Below are positions 12,371-21,946 of a stretch of DNA of 64,000 nt, piece by piece; positions within the stretch are counted from its first letter, which is position 1; every line of letters starts with the position of its first letter. This DNA is from Ectobius pallidus (lineage: Eukaryota > Arthropoda > Insecta > Blattodea > Ectobiidae): assembly GCA_964059195.1 (NCBI GenBank), contig CAXKWD010000004.1, positions 117,135,938 through 117,199,937 on the forward strand, given 5' to 3'. The notes under the pieces were generated by a model. It did no database searches. It was given only the letters and a program-made list of their open reading frames with translations, and was not told the DNA's origin. The translations under genes and the position numbers were made by a program.

Positions 12371-13617
12371 TGATAGGATCATAACCATGGATTAAACATG
12401 ATTATAATCAGAACAGATAACATACATTATTGAGCATATTAAATAAGATTAGATACATCAAAGCATTGATAGTATTACAATTAAAGGTTATAAGAAATAG
12501 ATATTAAATGATAATAATTCCAGTAATTAAATAAATAAATAATATTGTAGTAACATTGCAGTAAGTTAAATTTCAAGTTAGCAAAACTTCACATTATAAC
12601 TCAGACGGAATTCAAGGAAAAACAGTGAGGGAAATACATTCTGCTATTCAACCACAGCATGATACAAGAGACACTCATTGTAGAAAAGTGCACTTGTATT
12701 GTGGCAAAAACTTACAGAATAGAACTCAGGAACAGTCAAAAGAAGGTACTAAGAATTTTGAGTGGGAATAATATTTTGTATAGATGTTCCAAGAATCCTT
12801 GAGCGATAACGGGAACTGACTGAGCTGGGAAGCAATACTTCCTACTCGGAGTAGCATTGAGACGCTCAAATGAAGGTAACCAATGAGAGTACATCTCTCA
12901 TTGCAAAACAGGGTAAAATGCTCTAATAGTAGTTATTATTGGTTGTAGAAATAAGTGGGGAAAAAGATGACTGAAGGAACGAAGGACGCTGGAACGCACG
13001 CGAGAGGCATCACTTCCACGAGAGTCCGTCACCGAGCTAGTCGGTGCAGGACATTTTTCCTCGCTTCTTGGCTTCAAAGTGCCAAGTGAAGCATATTATA
13101 TTTTATAAAGTCATAGTATCATATCAGGAGGATCCTGATACGGTACCAATAAATAATCATTAATAAGAACAGTTTGTACTAGGAATTGCGGTAGAACTAA
13201 ATTACAGTTACTACCAAAGTAAATTCAGTGACACGTAAGTACTTGTGTTCGACGAAGCAAATTACAGACAGTATTAACACGTAACAATTGTACGTCATTA
13301 CTACATAAAATCCTCGATAGTAACTTCAATATTACGAGCGTTCTATCGTCCAGACATTCCGAACTCTTCACCCAATTTTCAAGTGATTAATTGCTGAAAA
13401 CATTTATTGAACAGAAATAAAACCTAATCATACCAGTAATCTTTTTGACATTATTACTAGTATATATATTGGACAAATAACCCTAGATCCCCTGCAGATA
13501 AGATAGAGACACTCTGTTGCATCCACTGAGCTACCGTGGTCGGTCGTTTTGTGGTTCCCAGACACATCCTGGATAGTTAAAAAGTAAGGGCTAAAAACCA
13601 CACAGCGAACCGTTTCA
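12371..13617 (+). repeat. 5' LTR of the gypsy element
   Basis: 1247 bp, TG...CA termini, matching 20696-21942 with no difference noticed by eye. It contains a TATA-like TATATTTTATAAAG at about 13096-13110 and an AATAAA at about 13415, candidates for promoter and polyadenylation signals, but transcript ends cannot be set from sequence. On the minus strand around 13510-13545 it carries a tRNA A-box-like word (TAGCTCAGTGGATG). Confidence 0.95.
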
Positions 13618-14103
13618 TACTTGGCGCGCCATCGTAAGGGGCTAAAAAAGAGAGACAGATATAGGGTATAAAACAAAGATTAAAATACCAATTAATTACG
13701 CCAAGATATTCAGCAAGTGCTTCATACTTAACGCGATCTTAAGGGTTCAAAAAGATAGACTTAAAGTACAACAAATATTCAGTAAGTGATTCATACTAGT
13801 GCTGCAACGGAACAGTATTCAAATAAAGTCAGCTTAACTTTGTGAGGGATGAAATCAAGAGGAGAATTCAGCCGGAACAAAGAAACTTAGGAGCGGGCAG
13901 AACAAGAGAGAAGACCGCGGGAATACAAGAAAATCTTTGTAATTTTAGTTAATAAGAGGGTATTGTTTATGTCATTAGAAATAAGAGTGTTTATATGTAT
14001 TTGCATGCAGTGTTATGTTGCTGATATATGTATGTACAAAGGTAAGAGAGCATGATTTTTTACTCAGTGATTCCAGTGCAGTGAATAAGGTTAGGTCAGG
14101 GTT
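13618..14103 (+). promoter_or_regulatory. gypsy leader with putative primer-binding site
   Basis: Four bases after the LTR the sequence TGGCGCGCCATCG (from 13622) has the TGG expected of complementarity to a tRNA CCA end; I cannot assign the tRNA. The same neighbourhood (TTCATACTT..CGCG..ATC..TAAGG..AAAAAGA..AGAC, then ATATTCAGYAAGTG) recurs at about 13723-13795 with the TGG altered to TAA. A third truncated start, TTCATACT, is near 13792. The leader therefore contains a decayed tandem copy of the PBS region. Confidence 0.65.
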
Positions 14104-16341
14104 ATGTTAACACTACGTAACGGGAAAATAATAAAGCCTAAAATGGAAAACTCAGTAGATCAGGACAGTCAGGATTTGCTCACTAGTAGTGAAATTGAAG
14201 TAATGCAAAATAACGAACAAGGGGAAGTTATAAGTAGCCATGAGGAAATAGAGATAAACGAAAGTAATCAGGAGCGGGCAAACAGAGACGAGCCATCAGC
14301 TCAAAGAGATGAGGAAAATATAGAGACTACAATGACAAGCCAGGTAAATATAGACGTAGGTATGCCGTCTTGGTTAGGGGCATTGATGGAACAAAATAGG
14401 AGACTAATGACTGAACAAAACGAGAAATTAGCAGAGCAGAATAGGAAGTTAGCTAGTGAGACGAAAGAACAAAACAGGGAATTAGCTAATAAAATAGATA
14501 AAAATTCCAAGGAAAATGCAGAGCAGAATAGGAAGTTAGCTAGTGAGACTAAAGAACAGAATAGGACATTAGCTGAAGAATTGAAAAATGAACTTAAAAG
14601 GTCAGTTGATAAACTTTCTGGGGATCTAAAGAAAAATGATGAAAAGATTGACAAATTAAGGGAGGAATGTACTGTAAACAATGCTAGGTTAGATGGTAGA
14701 ATTGATAAAGTACAAAATGAAATTGATCAGAATAAGAAAGAAATAACGGCTAAGTTTGTAAACAAAGATAGGGAAGTAGAGCAGAAACTTGCCAATACTA
14801 TTGATACTGTTGATAAGAAGATAGAAACAAATAATAGTATTTTGCGAAATGAGATTAGGGACCAGAATAAAAGCTTGGAAAATAATTTGGTAAAATCATT
14901 CTCAGCTGATATCGGAGAATTAAATGATAGATTCCAGGGACAAGTTAAGGAGATAGAAGTGAAATTGACGAAAGAAATTCAGAAAGTAGTAGGGGTACAA
15001 AATAGCATTACCAAAGAAATAAATAATTTTTCTGATAAGGTTGACAAAATGAGTAATGGCATTTCTTGTACGAGAATCGAGGCAAATGGCGGAGGAGTTT
15101 GTACTCCACCTATAAATTTTGCAAGTGCAAATATTTTGCAAGATAATGAACGTAATAATGGAGAACCATTAGCTCCGAGCATTAGCCAAGATTCCGACAT
15201 TACGCGAAGTGACGTAAGCCTTAGTAATCATGTTGTTCACCCCAATGCTAGTCAAAGTCATGTACACTTAACTAATATTCTTGGAATTGAATGGGCGTTA
15301 CCGCGGTATAATGATGAAAATTTGTCTAATCCACATCAATTTATATCGGAAATGGAAACATACTTTAAGTTGAAGGGGATTCCAGAGGAATACAAAATGA
15401 TATTAGTTCAAAAGGGTTTGATAGGTAAATGCAAGGATTGGTGTCAATTTGTATTAGCTGAGGGAGTAAGTTACCAAGAATTCCGAAAATTGTTTATGGA
15501 AAAATATTGGAGTCCAAGTAGGCAAATGAAGGCACGTACTGAATTATATGCGGGAAGCTACAATGATAAAGGTCATTTGACACTAACCGAGTATTTCTTA
15601 AGACTAATCAGGATTGCGAAGTCATTGCAAACTATGTTTTCTGAACAGGACGTACTTCAACTTTCTATGAAGCACTTTGGGCCTGAAATTCATAAATTAT
15701 TAGCGGTAGCCAAACCAAATTCCTACGCAGAAATGTTGAGCCTATTAGCTGAATTTGAAGAAGGAAATCGTAGAGGAGGAAGACAGGAAAATTATGCGCG
15801 ATATGACCAAGGAAATAAAGGTCTAAATCAGGGTGACAATGGGGCATATTCTTATGCAAATAACAGAAATAATGCTAGCCACTTTGATAACGCAGCAAGG
15901 CCTAGGCAAGATTTTAATGATAATCGGGAGAATCGACCCGGAAATAATGGGAGGAATAATCAAAACAATAATTATTCACGGGAGAGAAATGACCGAGGCA
16001 ATGGAACTAATAATAACAGAGGAAGTTACAGTCAACAGGGTCAGCGCAATAATAATCACGGTGACAGAACTGGGGCAAGACCGCAAAATGTATCTGTCAA
16101 TCATATTGCGTTCCAAGAAACTGAGGAAGGGAATGTTGATAGGAATGCCAGATATGGGGAGTTAAGAGACGGAAGATATGTGCGATTTAGAGATAATGAA
16201 GGTAGTAATTGTGGACGTGTGCCAGAAACACAACAGTCTCTGAACCCTAATGCAAATGAATTTCACCGCACGCAAAATCACGTAACTGATTCTCAGAATG
16301 ATTGCCCACAGAACGGAGATTTAAACGGAACAGAGATGTGA
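14104..16341 (+). CDS. gag: gypsy Gag polyprotein
   Basis: A 745-residue structural protein, expected to form the cytoplasmic virus-like particle. I chose the ATG at 14104 because it follows the leader and opens a frame running to the stop at 16339-16341. Residues ~88-315 are a long charged Glu/Gln/Lys/Asn-rich coiled coil with a repeated AEQNRKLASETKEQNR block (residues ~109-124 and 139-154). Residues ~392-556 look like a retrotransposon capsid (ALPRYN..., MEKYWSPSRQMKARTEL, MLSLLAEFEEGNR). Residues ~553-660 are Asn/Gly/Arg-rich with RGG- and RN-type basic runs, presumably the RNA-binding part. No CX2CX4HX4C zinc knuckle is present. The last 40 bases overlap the pol frame, with a slippery heptamer 15 bases before the stop. 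The frame is intact. Confidence 0.93.
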   Translation: MLTLRNGKIIKPKMENSVDQDSQDLLTSSEIEVMQNNEQGEVISSHEEIEINESNQERANRDEPSAQRDEENIETTMTSQVNIDVGMPSWLGALMEQNRRLMTEQNEKLAEQNRKLASETKEQNRELANKIDKNSKENAEQNRKLASETKEQNRTLAEELKNELKRSVDKLSGDLKKNDEKIDKLREECTVNNARLDGRIDKVQNEIDQNKKEITAKFVNKDREVEQKLANTIDTVDKKIETNNSILRNEIRDQNKSLENNLVKSFSADIGELNDRFQGQVKEIEVKLTKEIQKVVGVQNSITKEINNFSDKVDKMSNGISCTRIEANGGGVCTPPINFASANILQDNERNNGEPLAPSISQDSDITRSDVSLSNHVVHPNASQSHVHLTNILGIEWALPRYNDENLSNPHQFISEMETYFKLKGIPEEYKMILVQKGLIGKCKDWCQFVLAEGVSYQEFRKLFMEKYWSPSRQMKARTELYAGSYNDKGHLTLTEYFLRLIRIAKSLQTMFSEQDVLQLSMKHFGPEIHKLLAVAKPNSYAEMLSLLAEFEEGNRRGGRQENYARYDQGNKGLNQGDNGAYSYANNRNNASHFDNAARPRQDFNDNRENRPGNNGRNNQNNNYSRERNDRGNGTNNNRGSYSQQGQRNNNHGDRTGARPQNVSVNHIAFQETEEGNVDRNARYGELRDGRYVRFRDNEGSNCGRVPETQQSLNPNANEFHRTQNHVTDSQNDCPQNGDLNGTEM

Positions 16342-19300
16342 TAGCGAGTCATATTACGTCTGTTGATGGTACCAGGCCTTCCGAGGATAGACTCAACAAT
16401 ACTGTACATAACTTAGAAATGTCCTACAATGTAAATAAAACTAACCAGCAAATATTAAATCCACCACAAATAGAGGCTAATATTGGGAACTTAAAAATTC
16501 AGATTTTATTGGATTCTGGTAGCTCAATGTCTGTGATAAATGAAAAGGCTTATCTAGAGTTAAAAGAAAATAAAATTAAACTGCAGGAATTAGACGTCCC
16601 AGGACTTTATTGTACGACGGCCATTAATAAAACTAAATATAAAATAGACAAGCAAATAATGGTACCTTTGAGCATAGGATCTTGGCACACTGAAATATAT
16701 ATGCTTGTGGTCAGAAATTTAGCGCATCAGTATATTTTAGGTTGTGATACTTTACAGGAATATCAAGGGATTTTGAGCTTTGAGGAAAATTGTTTGAAAA
16801 TAAAAGACGAAAATGACGTTATTGAAGTTCCATTTCTTAAAAGTAATGTTTATGACAGCTCTAATTGTTCCAAAAATGAACTCGCAATTCAGGACGAATG
16901 CTTCATTATTGAAAGCCTATCTGAATGGCACGATCAAAATGAAGAGGGGGAAATAATAAGCGAAATTTTATTTGACACTAAAGGTCGTGAGAACCAAGCA
17001 AGTAGTCAAAATGAAGGTCGAGGCAACACAGGGAATATTATCGAGGCACCGAATACAGGGTCATTAACTCGATGCAATCTGAATGTTGAAATCGACGAAT
17101 TTAATAACGCTTATTTAGAGGAGATTTATGAGGTCGGACTTAATTGCGAAATAAATATGTGCGGAACAAGCAGAAATAAGCAGGAGCATTGCAATACTGA
17201 AAATGGAAGGGAATATAACGATAGGTTGACTGAATCTGAAATCCTTGAAATCCTGAGAAATAAAGTAGATAATATCACATCAATAACGGAACCTCAAAAA
17301 GATAAGCTATTTAAGGCGCTAACCAATAATATGGGCGTGTACAGTAATTCCCCTGGATGCTGTTTAGTTTATGAACATTCTATTAGCATGGATAATCCGC
17401 CTATATTTAATCATAAAAGCAGACCACTACCGCTGTCTATTAGAGAGGAGGCCAATAAAGTAATTACAAATATGTTACAGGACGGAATTATAGAGAGATC
17501 CGATTCCCCATACGTCAGTCCTATATGTTGGGTTTATAAGGCTAATAAGACATTACGAATGACATTGGATCTGAGGACCGCAAACTTGTATATGAAACCT
17601 GATCGAGTAAAAACAGAACCAATCGATCACCTCTTAGCTAAGATGGGCGATGCTAAATATTTTACAAGTATCGACCTTACGTCCAGTTTTTGGCAGATTC
17701 CTCTGAGAAAAGAAGACAGGAAGTACTGTTCGTTTGTGCACCAAGGATCCGTATTTTCGTTTTGTAGAACCCCGTTTGGAATGAGGACCTCCGGGAGCGC
17801 GCTTTTACGTGCACTCCAGGTTATGTTCCCGGAAGGTACTGGACCAAATATAACAGCATACGTGGATGACTATTTAATTCATACGACTGATTTTGATACC
17901 CATATAGAGAAACTTGACCTTGTACTAAATACGTTCTTGGAAAGCGGAATGACTATAAATCCCCAGAAACTCAGTTTATTTTGTAATGAAGTGAAATTCG
18001 TAGGGTATATTATTTCAAAGGATGGAGTGTCAGCTGACCCTGAAAGAATAAAAGCCATAATGAACATTAGCAGACCCAAGACAGTCAGGCAAGTCAGAAA
18101 AGTCCTAGGGATTTTTAATTATCAGGATAGATTCATTCCCGGATACGCTGAATATGCCGTACCGCTTAGAAAGTTATTACGAAAGCAAAACAAGTTTAAG
18201 TGGACTCATGTAGAAGAGGAAGCTTTTCAGAAAATCAAAGAATCTTTCAAAAAGGCAGTACTATTAGAAAGGCCTAGGAATGACTTGGGATATATTATTT
18301 ACGTGGACGCATCTTGCCTAGCTGTAGGGGGAATTTTAATGCAAGAGCATGAGGATGGTAGTAAACACCTTATAGCAACTACGTCACGCGGGCTAACCCC
18401 GATTGAAAGCAAAGGTTCAGTGACTTGCTTGGAGATAATTGGGATGTATCATGCTTTGACGAAGTTCCGACAGTACGTATTCAATAAGAAAATCGTAGTG
18501 TACACTGACCACATTAGTTTGACCTTTCTAAATAAAATGAAGCTAGGCAATAGTAAATTGTCACGCTATGTTCACGAACTGAGTCAATTTGACCTGGAAA
18601 TTAGGCACGTGGCTGGAAAGGATAACGTCCTATGTGACTATCTTTCTCGCAATAAAGCTGAATTACCGGAAGCAACAGGAAGCGACGGGAATCAAATTCA
18701 GATTATGCAAATAAAGATGTTCAGTGAGCTGACCTTGCAGCGCGATTTCCGGAACATAGAAAGATTTCAACGCAATGACCCCGAGATCGAACTAATAAGA
18801 TTAGGGCTGGAGGAACTTAATCAGGATCAAAATGATAACAGTAGTGAGATAAAGTACCAAATGGTAAACAACGTAATATATAAGCTATGTGGGAAGGACA
18901 AGAAAGAATGGAAAGTGTACATTCCGGAGGAATTAGAAACTAAAATAATTTCTATCGTCCATGAAAAGCTAGGTCATTCAGGAACGAATAGAATGTTGCT
19001 GTACATTCAGGACAAAATGTATATTAAGAATTTGGGGAGAAAAATCAGAAAATATGTCAGCTGCTGTGACTTATGCCAAAAAGCGAAACCGATGAATATC
19101 AAATACGATAGAGTACCAATGACCGTATCTAGAGAGAGAAAAGGGGAATTGGTAGCCTTAGACTTTCACGGACCATTAGTTGCAGGGGCGTATGGCATGA
19201 GATATATTTTGATCTGTTACGACGTTTTCTCACATTTTGTTAAACTGTACACTACGCGCACAGCAACTACCACTGCAGTATTAAGAAAACTTGTCTCAGA

Positions 19301-19964
19301 CTACATTCCTAAATACCAGCCCATCACTGCAGTTCTGTCGGACAATGGAACGCCGTTCACTAGTAAGAAGTTTAAAGACAAGATGTCGGAACTAGGAATA
19401 AAGTGTTATCATGTGTCTAAATACCATCCTCAAGTCAACACATCGGAACGGGGACTGCGTGACTTATCGCTATACTTGCGAGCACTCTGTCACAAACGTC
19501 ACAATGCCTGGGTGAGATATATCCAACCAATAGAGGACATTTTGAATCACACAATAAATCCCATTGTAGGAGTCGAACCCGTGCGACTTATGGTTGGCGA
19601 CGAACCAAAAACCCTAATAAGAGGCCTACCAATAGCCATCCCACATGACGGAGTAAATAAGAAATTGACTGACTATTGCCGGATAGCGATAGAAAATATT
19701 CGGAAGAATGTGGCGAAGAGAAAAGAAAAGGCCAAAAGGCACAAGCGGGTCTGGAACCCAGTAATAGGAGACAAACTTTTGGTTAGAAGGAAAAACCTAT
19801 CACAGGCACTAAACAAAAGAATGTCACGTTTAGAGCTCCTTTATAGGGGACCGTATATCGTCACTAATGTATTTAATGGGGTGTGTTTTGAAGTAGCTGA
19901 CATCAAAACTGGGAAAATTATTGGACGATACAATTTGTCTTTTGTTAGGCCTTATAAAGAATAA
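16302..19964 (+). CDS. pol: gypsy Pol polyprotein (protease, RT, RNase H, integrase)
   Basis: A 1220-codon open frame in the -1 phase relative to gag. It has no ATG at its head (it starts at a TTG after a stop), so it is most likely made as a Gag-Pol fusion by frameshifting at 16320-16326. Numbering from 16302: retropepsin-type protease with LLDSGSS (Asp71); reverse transcriptase ~370-600 with SIDLTSSFWQIPL (Asp458), TPFGMRTSG and YVDD (520-523); RNase H ~660-780 with Asp669, Glu711, Asp736; integrase zinc domain H887-X4-H892 and C922-X2-C925; integrase core Asp954, Asp1014 (SDNGTPF) and Glu1049, a DD35E spacing; a basic C-terminal domain (~1135-1215). All the catalytic residues I looked for are present and there are no internal stops. 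It ends 731 bp before the 3' LTR and no env follows. Confidence 0.96.
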   Translation: MPTERRFKRNRDVIASHITSVDGTRPSEDRLNNTVHNLEMSYNVNKTNQQILNPPQIEANIGNLKIQILLDSGSSMSVINEKAYLELKENKIKLQELDVPGLYCTTAINKTKYKIDKQIMVPLSIGSWHTEIYMLVVRNLAHQYILGCDTLQEYQGILSFEENCLKIKDENDVIEVPFLKSNVYDSSNCSKNELAIQDECFIIESLSEWHDQNEEGEIISEILFDTKGRENQASSQNEGRGNTGNIIEAPNTGSLTRCNLNVEIDEFNNAYLEEIYEVGLNCEINMCGTSRNKQEHCNTENGREYNDRLTESEILEILRNKVDNITSITEPQKDKLFKALTNNMGVYSNSPGCCLVYEHSISMDNPPIFNHKSRPLPLSIREEANKVITNMLQDGIIERSDSPYVSPICWVYKANKTLRMTLDLRTANLYMKPDRVKTEPIDHLLAKMGDAKYFTSIDLTSSFWQIPLRKEDRKYCSFVHQGSVFSFCRTPFGMRTSGSALLRALQVMFPEGTGPNITAYVDDYLIHTTDFDTHIEKLDLVLNTFLESGMTINPQKLSLFCNEVKFVGYIISKDGVSADPERIKAIMNISRPKTVRQVRKVLGIFNYQDRFIPGYAEYAVPLRKLLRKQNKFKWTHVEEEAFQKIKESFKKAVLLERPRNDLGYIIYVDASCLAVGGILMQEHEDGSKHLIATTSRGLTPIESKGSVTCLEIIGMYHALTKFRQYVFNKKIVVYTDHISLTFLNKMKLGNSKLSRYVHELSQFDLEIRHVAGKDNVLCDYLSRNKAELPEATGSDGNQIQIMQIKMFSELTLQRDFRNIERFQRNDPEIELIRLGLEELNQDQNDNSSEIKYQMVNNVIYKLCGKDKKEWKVYIPEELETKIISIVHEKLGHSGTNRMLLYIQDKMYIKNLGRKIRKYVSCCDLCQKAKPMNIKYDRVPMTVSRERKGELVALDFHGPLVAGAYGMRYILICYDVFSHFVKLYTTRTATTTAVLRKLVSDYIPKYQPITAVLSDNGTPFTSKKFKDKMSELGIKCYHVSKYHPQVNTSERGLRDLSLYLRALCHKRHNAWVRYIQPIEDILNHTINPIVGVEPVRLMVGDEPKTLIRGLPIAIPHDGVNKKLTDYCRIAIENIRKNVAKRKEKAKRHKRVWNPVIGDKLLVRRKNLSQALNKRMSRLELLYRGPYIVTNVFNGVCFEVADIKTGKIIGRYNLSFVRPYKE
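16320..16326 (+). promoter_or_regulatory. -1 programmed ribosomal frameshift site TTTAAAC
   Basis: In the gag frame the bases read T TTA AAC, exactly the X XXY YYZ arrangement of a canonical -1 slippery site. Slippage carries ribosomes into the pol frame (…F-K-R-N-R-D), which is open from just after a TGA at 16299-16301 and has no ATG at its head. The gag stop follows 12 bases later. A possible stem pairs AACAGA (16329-16334) with TCTGTT (16359-16364). Its 2-base spacer is short for a stimulator, so the true downstream structure may be different. Confidence 0.88.
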
Positions 19965-20695
19965 GAAATAAGGGTATAACAGTATGACAACAGGCTTGCG
20001 TCATTTCGTAATAAACAGGTACAAGGGTCAAGTGTGATTTTACATTGTAAGAGTACATGATCGCGAATACTCCGTGTGATGTAGGCTTACAGTGGAATCA
20101 AATGTGTATATAATATTAAAGACGAGCAGTAATAAATCTACTGGCGAATATATATCTTAAAGACGAGCAGGAATAAATCTACTGGCGAATATATATCTTA
20201 AAGACGAGCAGGAATAAATCTACTGGCGAATATATATCTAGTTTAAGTATATTAATTAATAATTTTTGCTATTATTTTATTTTTCATATGTGTTGTTTAA
20301 ATTTGTGATGTTTTGTGTAAAATTCATAAAAATTAATCTTGCCAGTAATGTGATGTAAGTATATGACGTCATAGCGGAACAAAGCTTACAAATGTGCGAA
20401 GGGTGGTGTATGGATGCGAGATAAGATTGTAGTATGGTATGCAGCCTGAGAAACCCGTGCCAGGTACAAGGAATGCCAATACTTCATAACTGGTCAGTGA
20501 ACCAAATAGAAGGTTGAAATGAATGACAGTACCCTGAAGCTCTGCTAGGCAATAGATAGGTCACTGTACTGGAAAGGTAAACATGAGCATTGTTATGTAA
20601 GAAGAGTAACAATAATTCAGGAGCAAAAAAGTATTCCTGTCAAAAATGAATTTTGCTACAAAATACACTTTTTACAATAATAATTTTGGGCAGTA
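19965..20695 (+). other. gypsy 3' untranslated region
   Basis: Non-coding stretch between pol and the 3' LTR. It holds a 41-bp minisatellite (listed separately). No clear polypurine tract touches the LTR: the bases just before 20696 are TTTTGGGCAGTA, so plus-strand priming may use an atypical site. Confidence 0.8.
20116..20238 (+). repeat. 41-bp minisatellite, 3 copies
   Basis: Three head-to-tail copies of a unit starting TTAAAGACGAGCAGGAATAA and ending GGCGAATATATATC. The first copy differs by one base (GCAGTAAT instead of GCAGGAAT). It lies inside the gypsy 3' untranslated region. Confidence 0.95.
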
Positions 20696-21942
20696 TGATA
20701 GGATCATAACCATGGATTAAACATGATTATAATCAGAACAGATAACATACATTATTGAGCATATTAAATAAGATTAGATACATCAAAGCATTGATAGTAT
20801 TACAATTAAAGGTTATAAGAAATAGATATTAAATGATAATAATTCCAGTAATTAAATAAATAAATAATATTGTAGTAACATTGCAGTAAGTTAAATTTCA
20901 AGTTAGCAAAACTTCACATTATAACTCAGACGGAATTCAAGGAAAAACAGTGAGGGAAATACATTCTGCTATTCAACCACAGCATGATACAAGAGACACT
21001 CATTGTAGAAAAGTGCACTTGTATTGTGGCAAAAACTTACAGAATAGAACTCAGGAACAGTCAAAAGAAGGTACTAAGAATTTTGAGTGGGAATAATATT
21101 TTGTATAGATGTTCCAAGAATCCTTGAGCGATAACGGGAACTGACTGAGCTGGGAAGCAATACTTCCTACTCGGAGTAGCATTGAGACGCTCAAATGAAG
21201 GTAACCAATGAGAGTACATCTCTCATTGCAAAACAGGGTAAAATGCTCTAATAGTAGTTATTATTGGTTGTAGAAATAAGTGGGGAAAAAGATGACTGAA
21301 GGAACGAAGGACGCTGGAACGCACGCGAGAGGCATCACTTCCACGAGAGTCCGTCACCGAGCTAGTCGGTGCAGGACATTTTTCCTCGCTTCTTGGCTTC
21401 AAAGTGCCAAGTGAAGCATATTATATTTTATAAAGTCATAGTATCATATCAGGAGGATCCTGATACGGTACCAATAAATAATCATTAATAAGAACAGTTT
21501 GTACTAGGAATTGCGGTAGAACTAAATTACAGTTACTACCAAAGTAAATTCAGTGACACGTAAGTACTTGTGTTCGACGAAGCAAATTACAGACAGTATT
21601 AACACGTAACAATTGTACGTCATTACTACATAAAATCCTCGATAGTAACTTCAATATTACGAGCGTTCTATCGTCCAGACATTCCGAACTCTTCACCCAA
21701 TTTTCAAGTGATTAATTGCTGAAAACATTTATTGAACAGAAATAAAACCTAATCATACCAGTAATCTTTTTGACATTATTACTAGTATATATATTGGACA
21801 AATAACCCTAGATCCCCTGCAGATAAGATAGAGACACTCTGTTGCATCCACTGAGCTACCGTGGTCGGTCGTTTTGTGGTTCCCAGACACATCCTGGATA
21901 GTTAAAAAGTAAGGGCTAAAAACCACACAGCGAACCGTTTCA
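20696..21942 (+). repeat. 3' LTR of the gypsy element
   Basis: Direct copy of the 5' LTR, same length (1247 bp), same termini, followed by the AGTG target duplication at 21943-21946 and then the resumed Harbinger left end (CACCATCC...). Confidence 0.96.
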
Positions 21943-21946
21943 AGTG

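Larger units (their letters stand above)
12371..21942 (+). mobile_element. Full-length Ty3/gypsy LTR retrotransposon
   Basis: Two direct LTRs of exactly 1247 bp (12371-13617 and 20696-21942), each starting TG and ending CA, flanked by a 4-bp target duplication AGTG (12367-12370 and 21943-21946). Between them lie a 486-bp leader with a putative primer-binding site, gag (14104-16341), pol in the -1 frame (to 19964) and a 731-bp 3' untranslated region. The pol order protease-RT-RNase H-integrase is that of Ty3/gypsy elements. No envelope-like frame follows pol, so it looks like a strictly intracellular retrotransposon. Identical LTRs by eye and intact frames suggest a very recent, possibly still mobile copy. 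Confidence 0.97.

Noticed and set aside
19965..20695. Possible envelope gene after pol
   Set aside because: Only short frames and a 41-bp minisatellite are present. No signal peptide or transmembrane frame of useful length.
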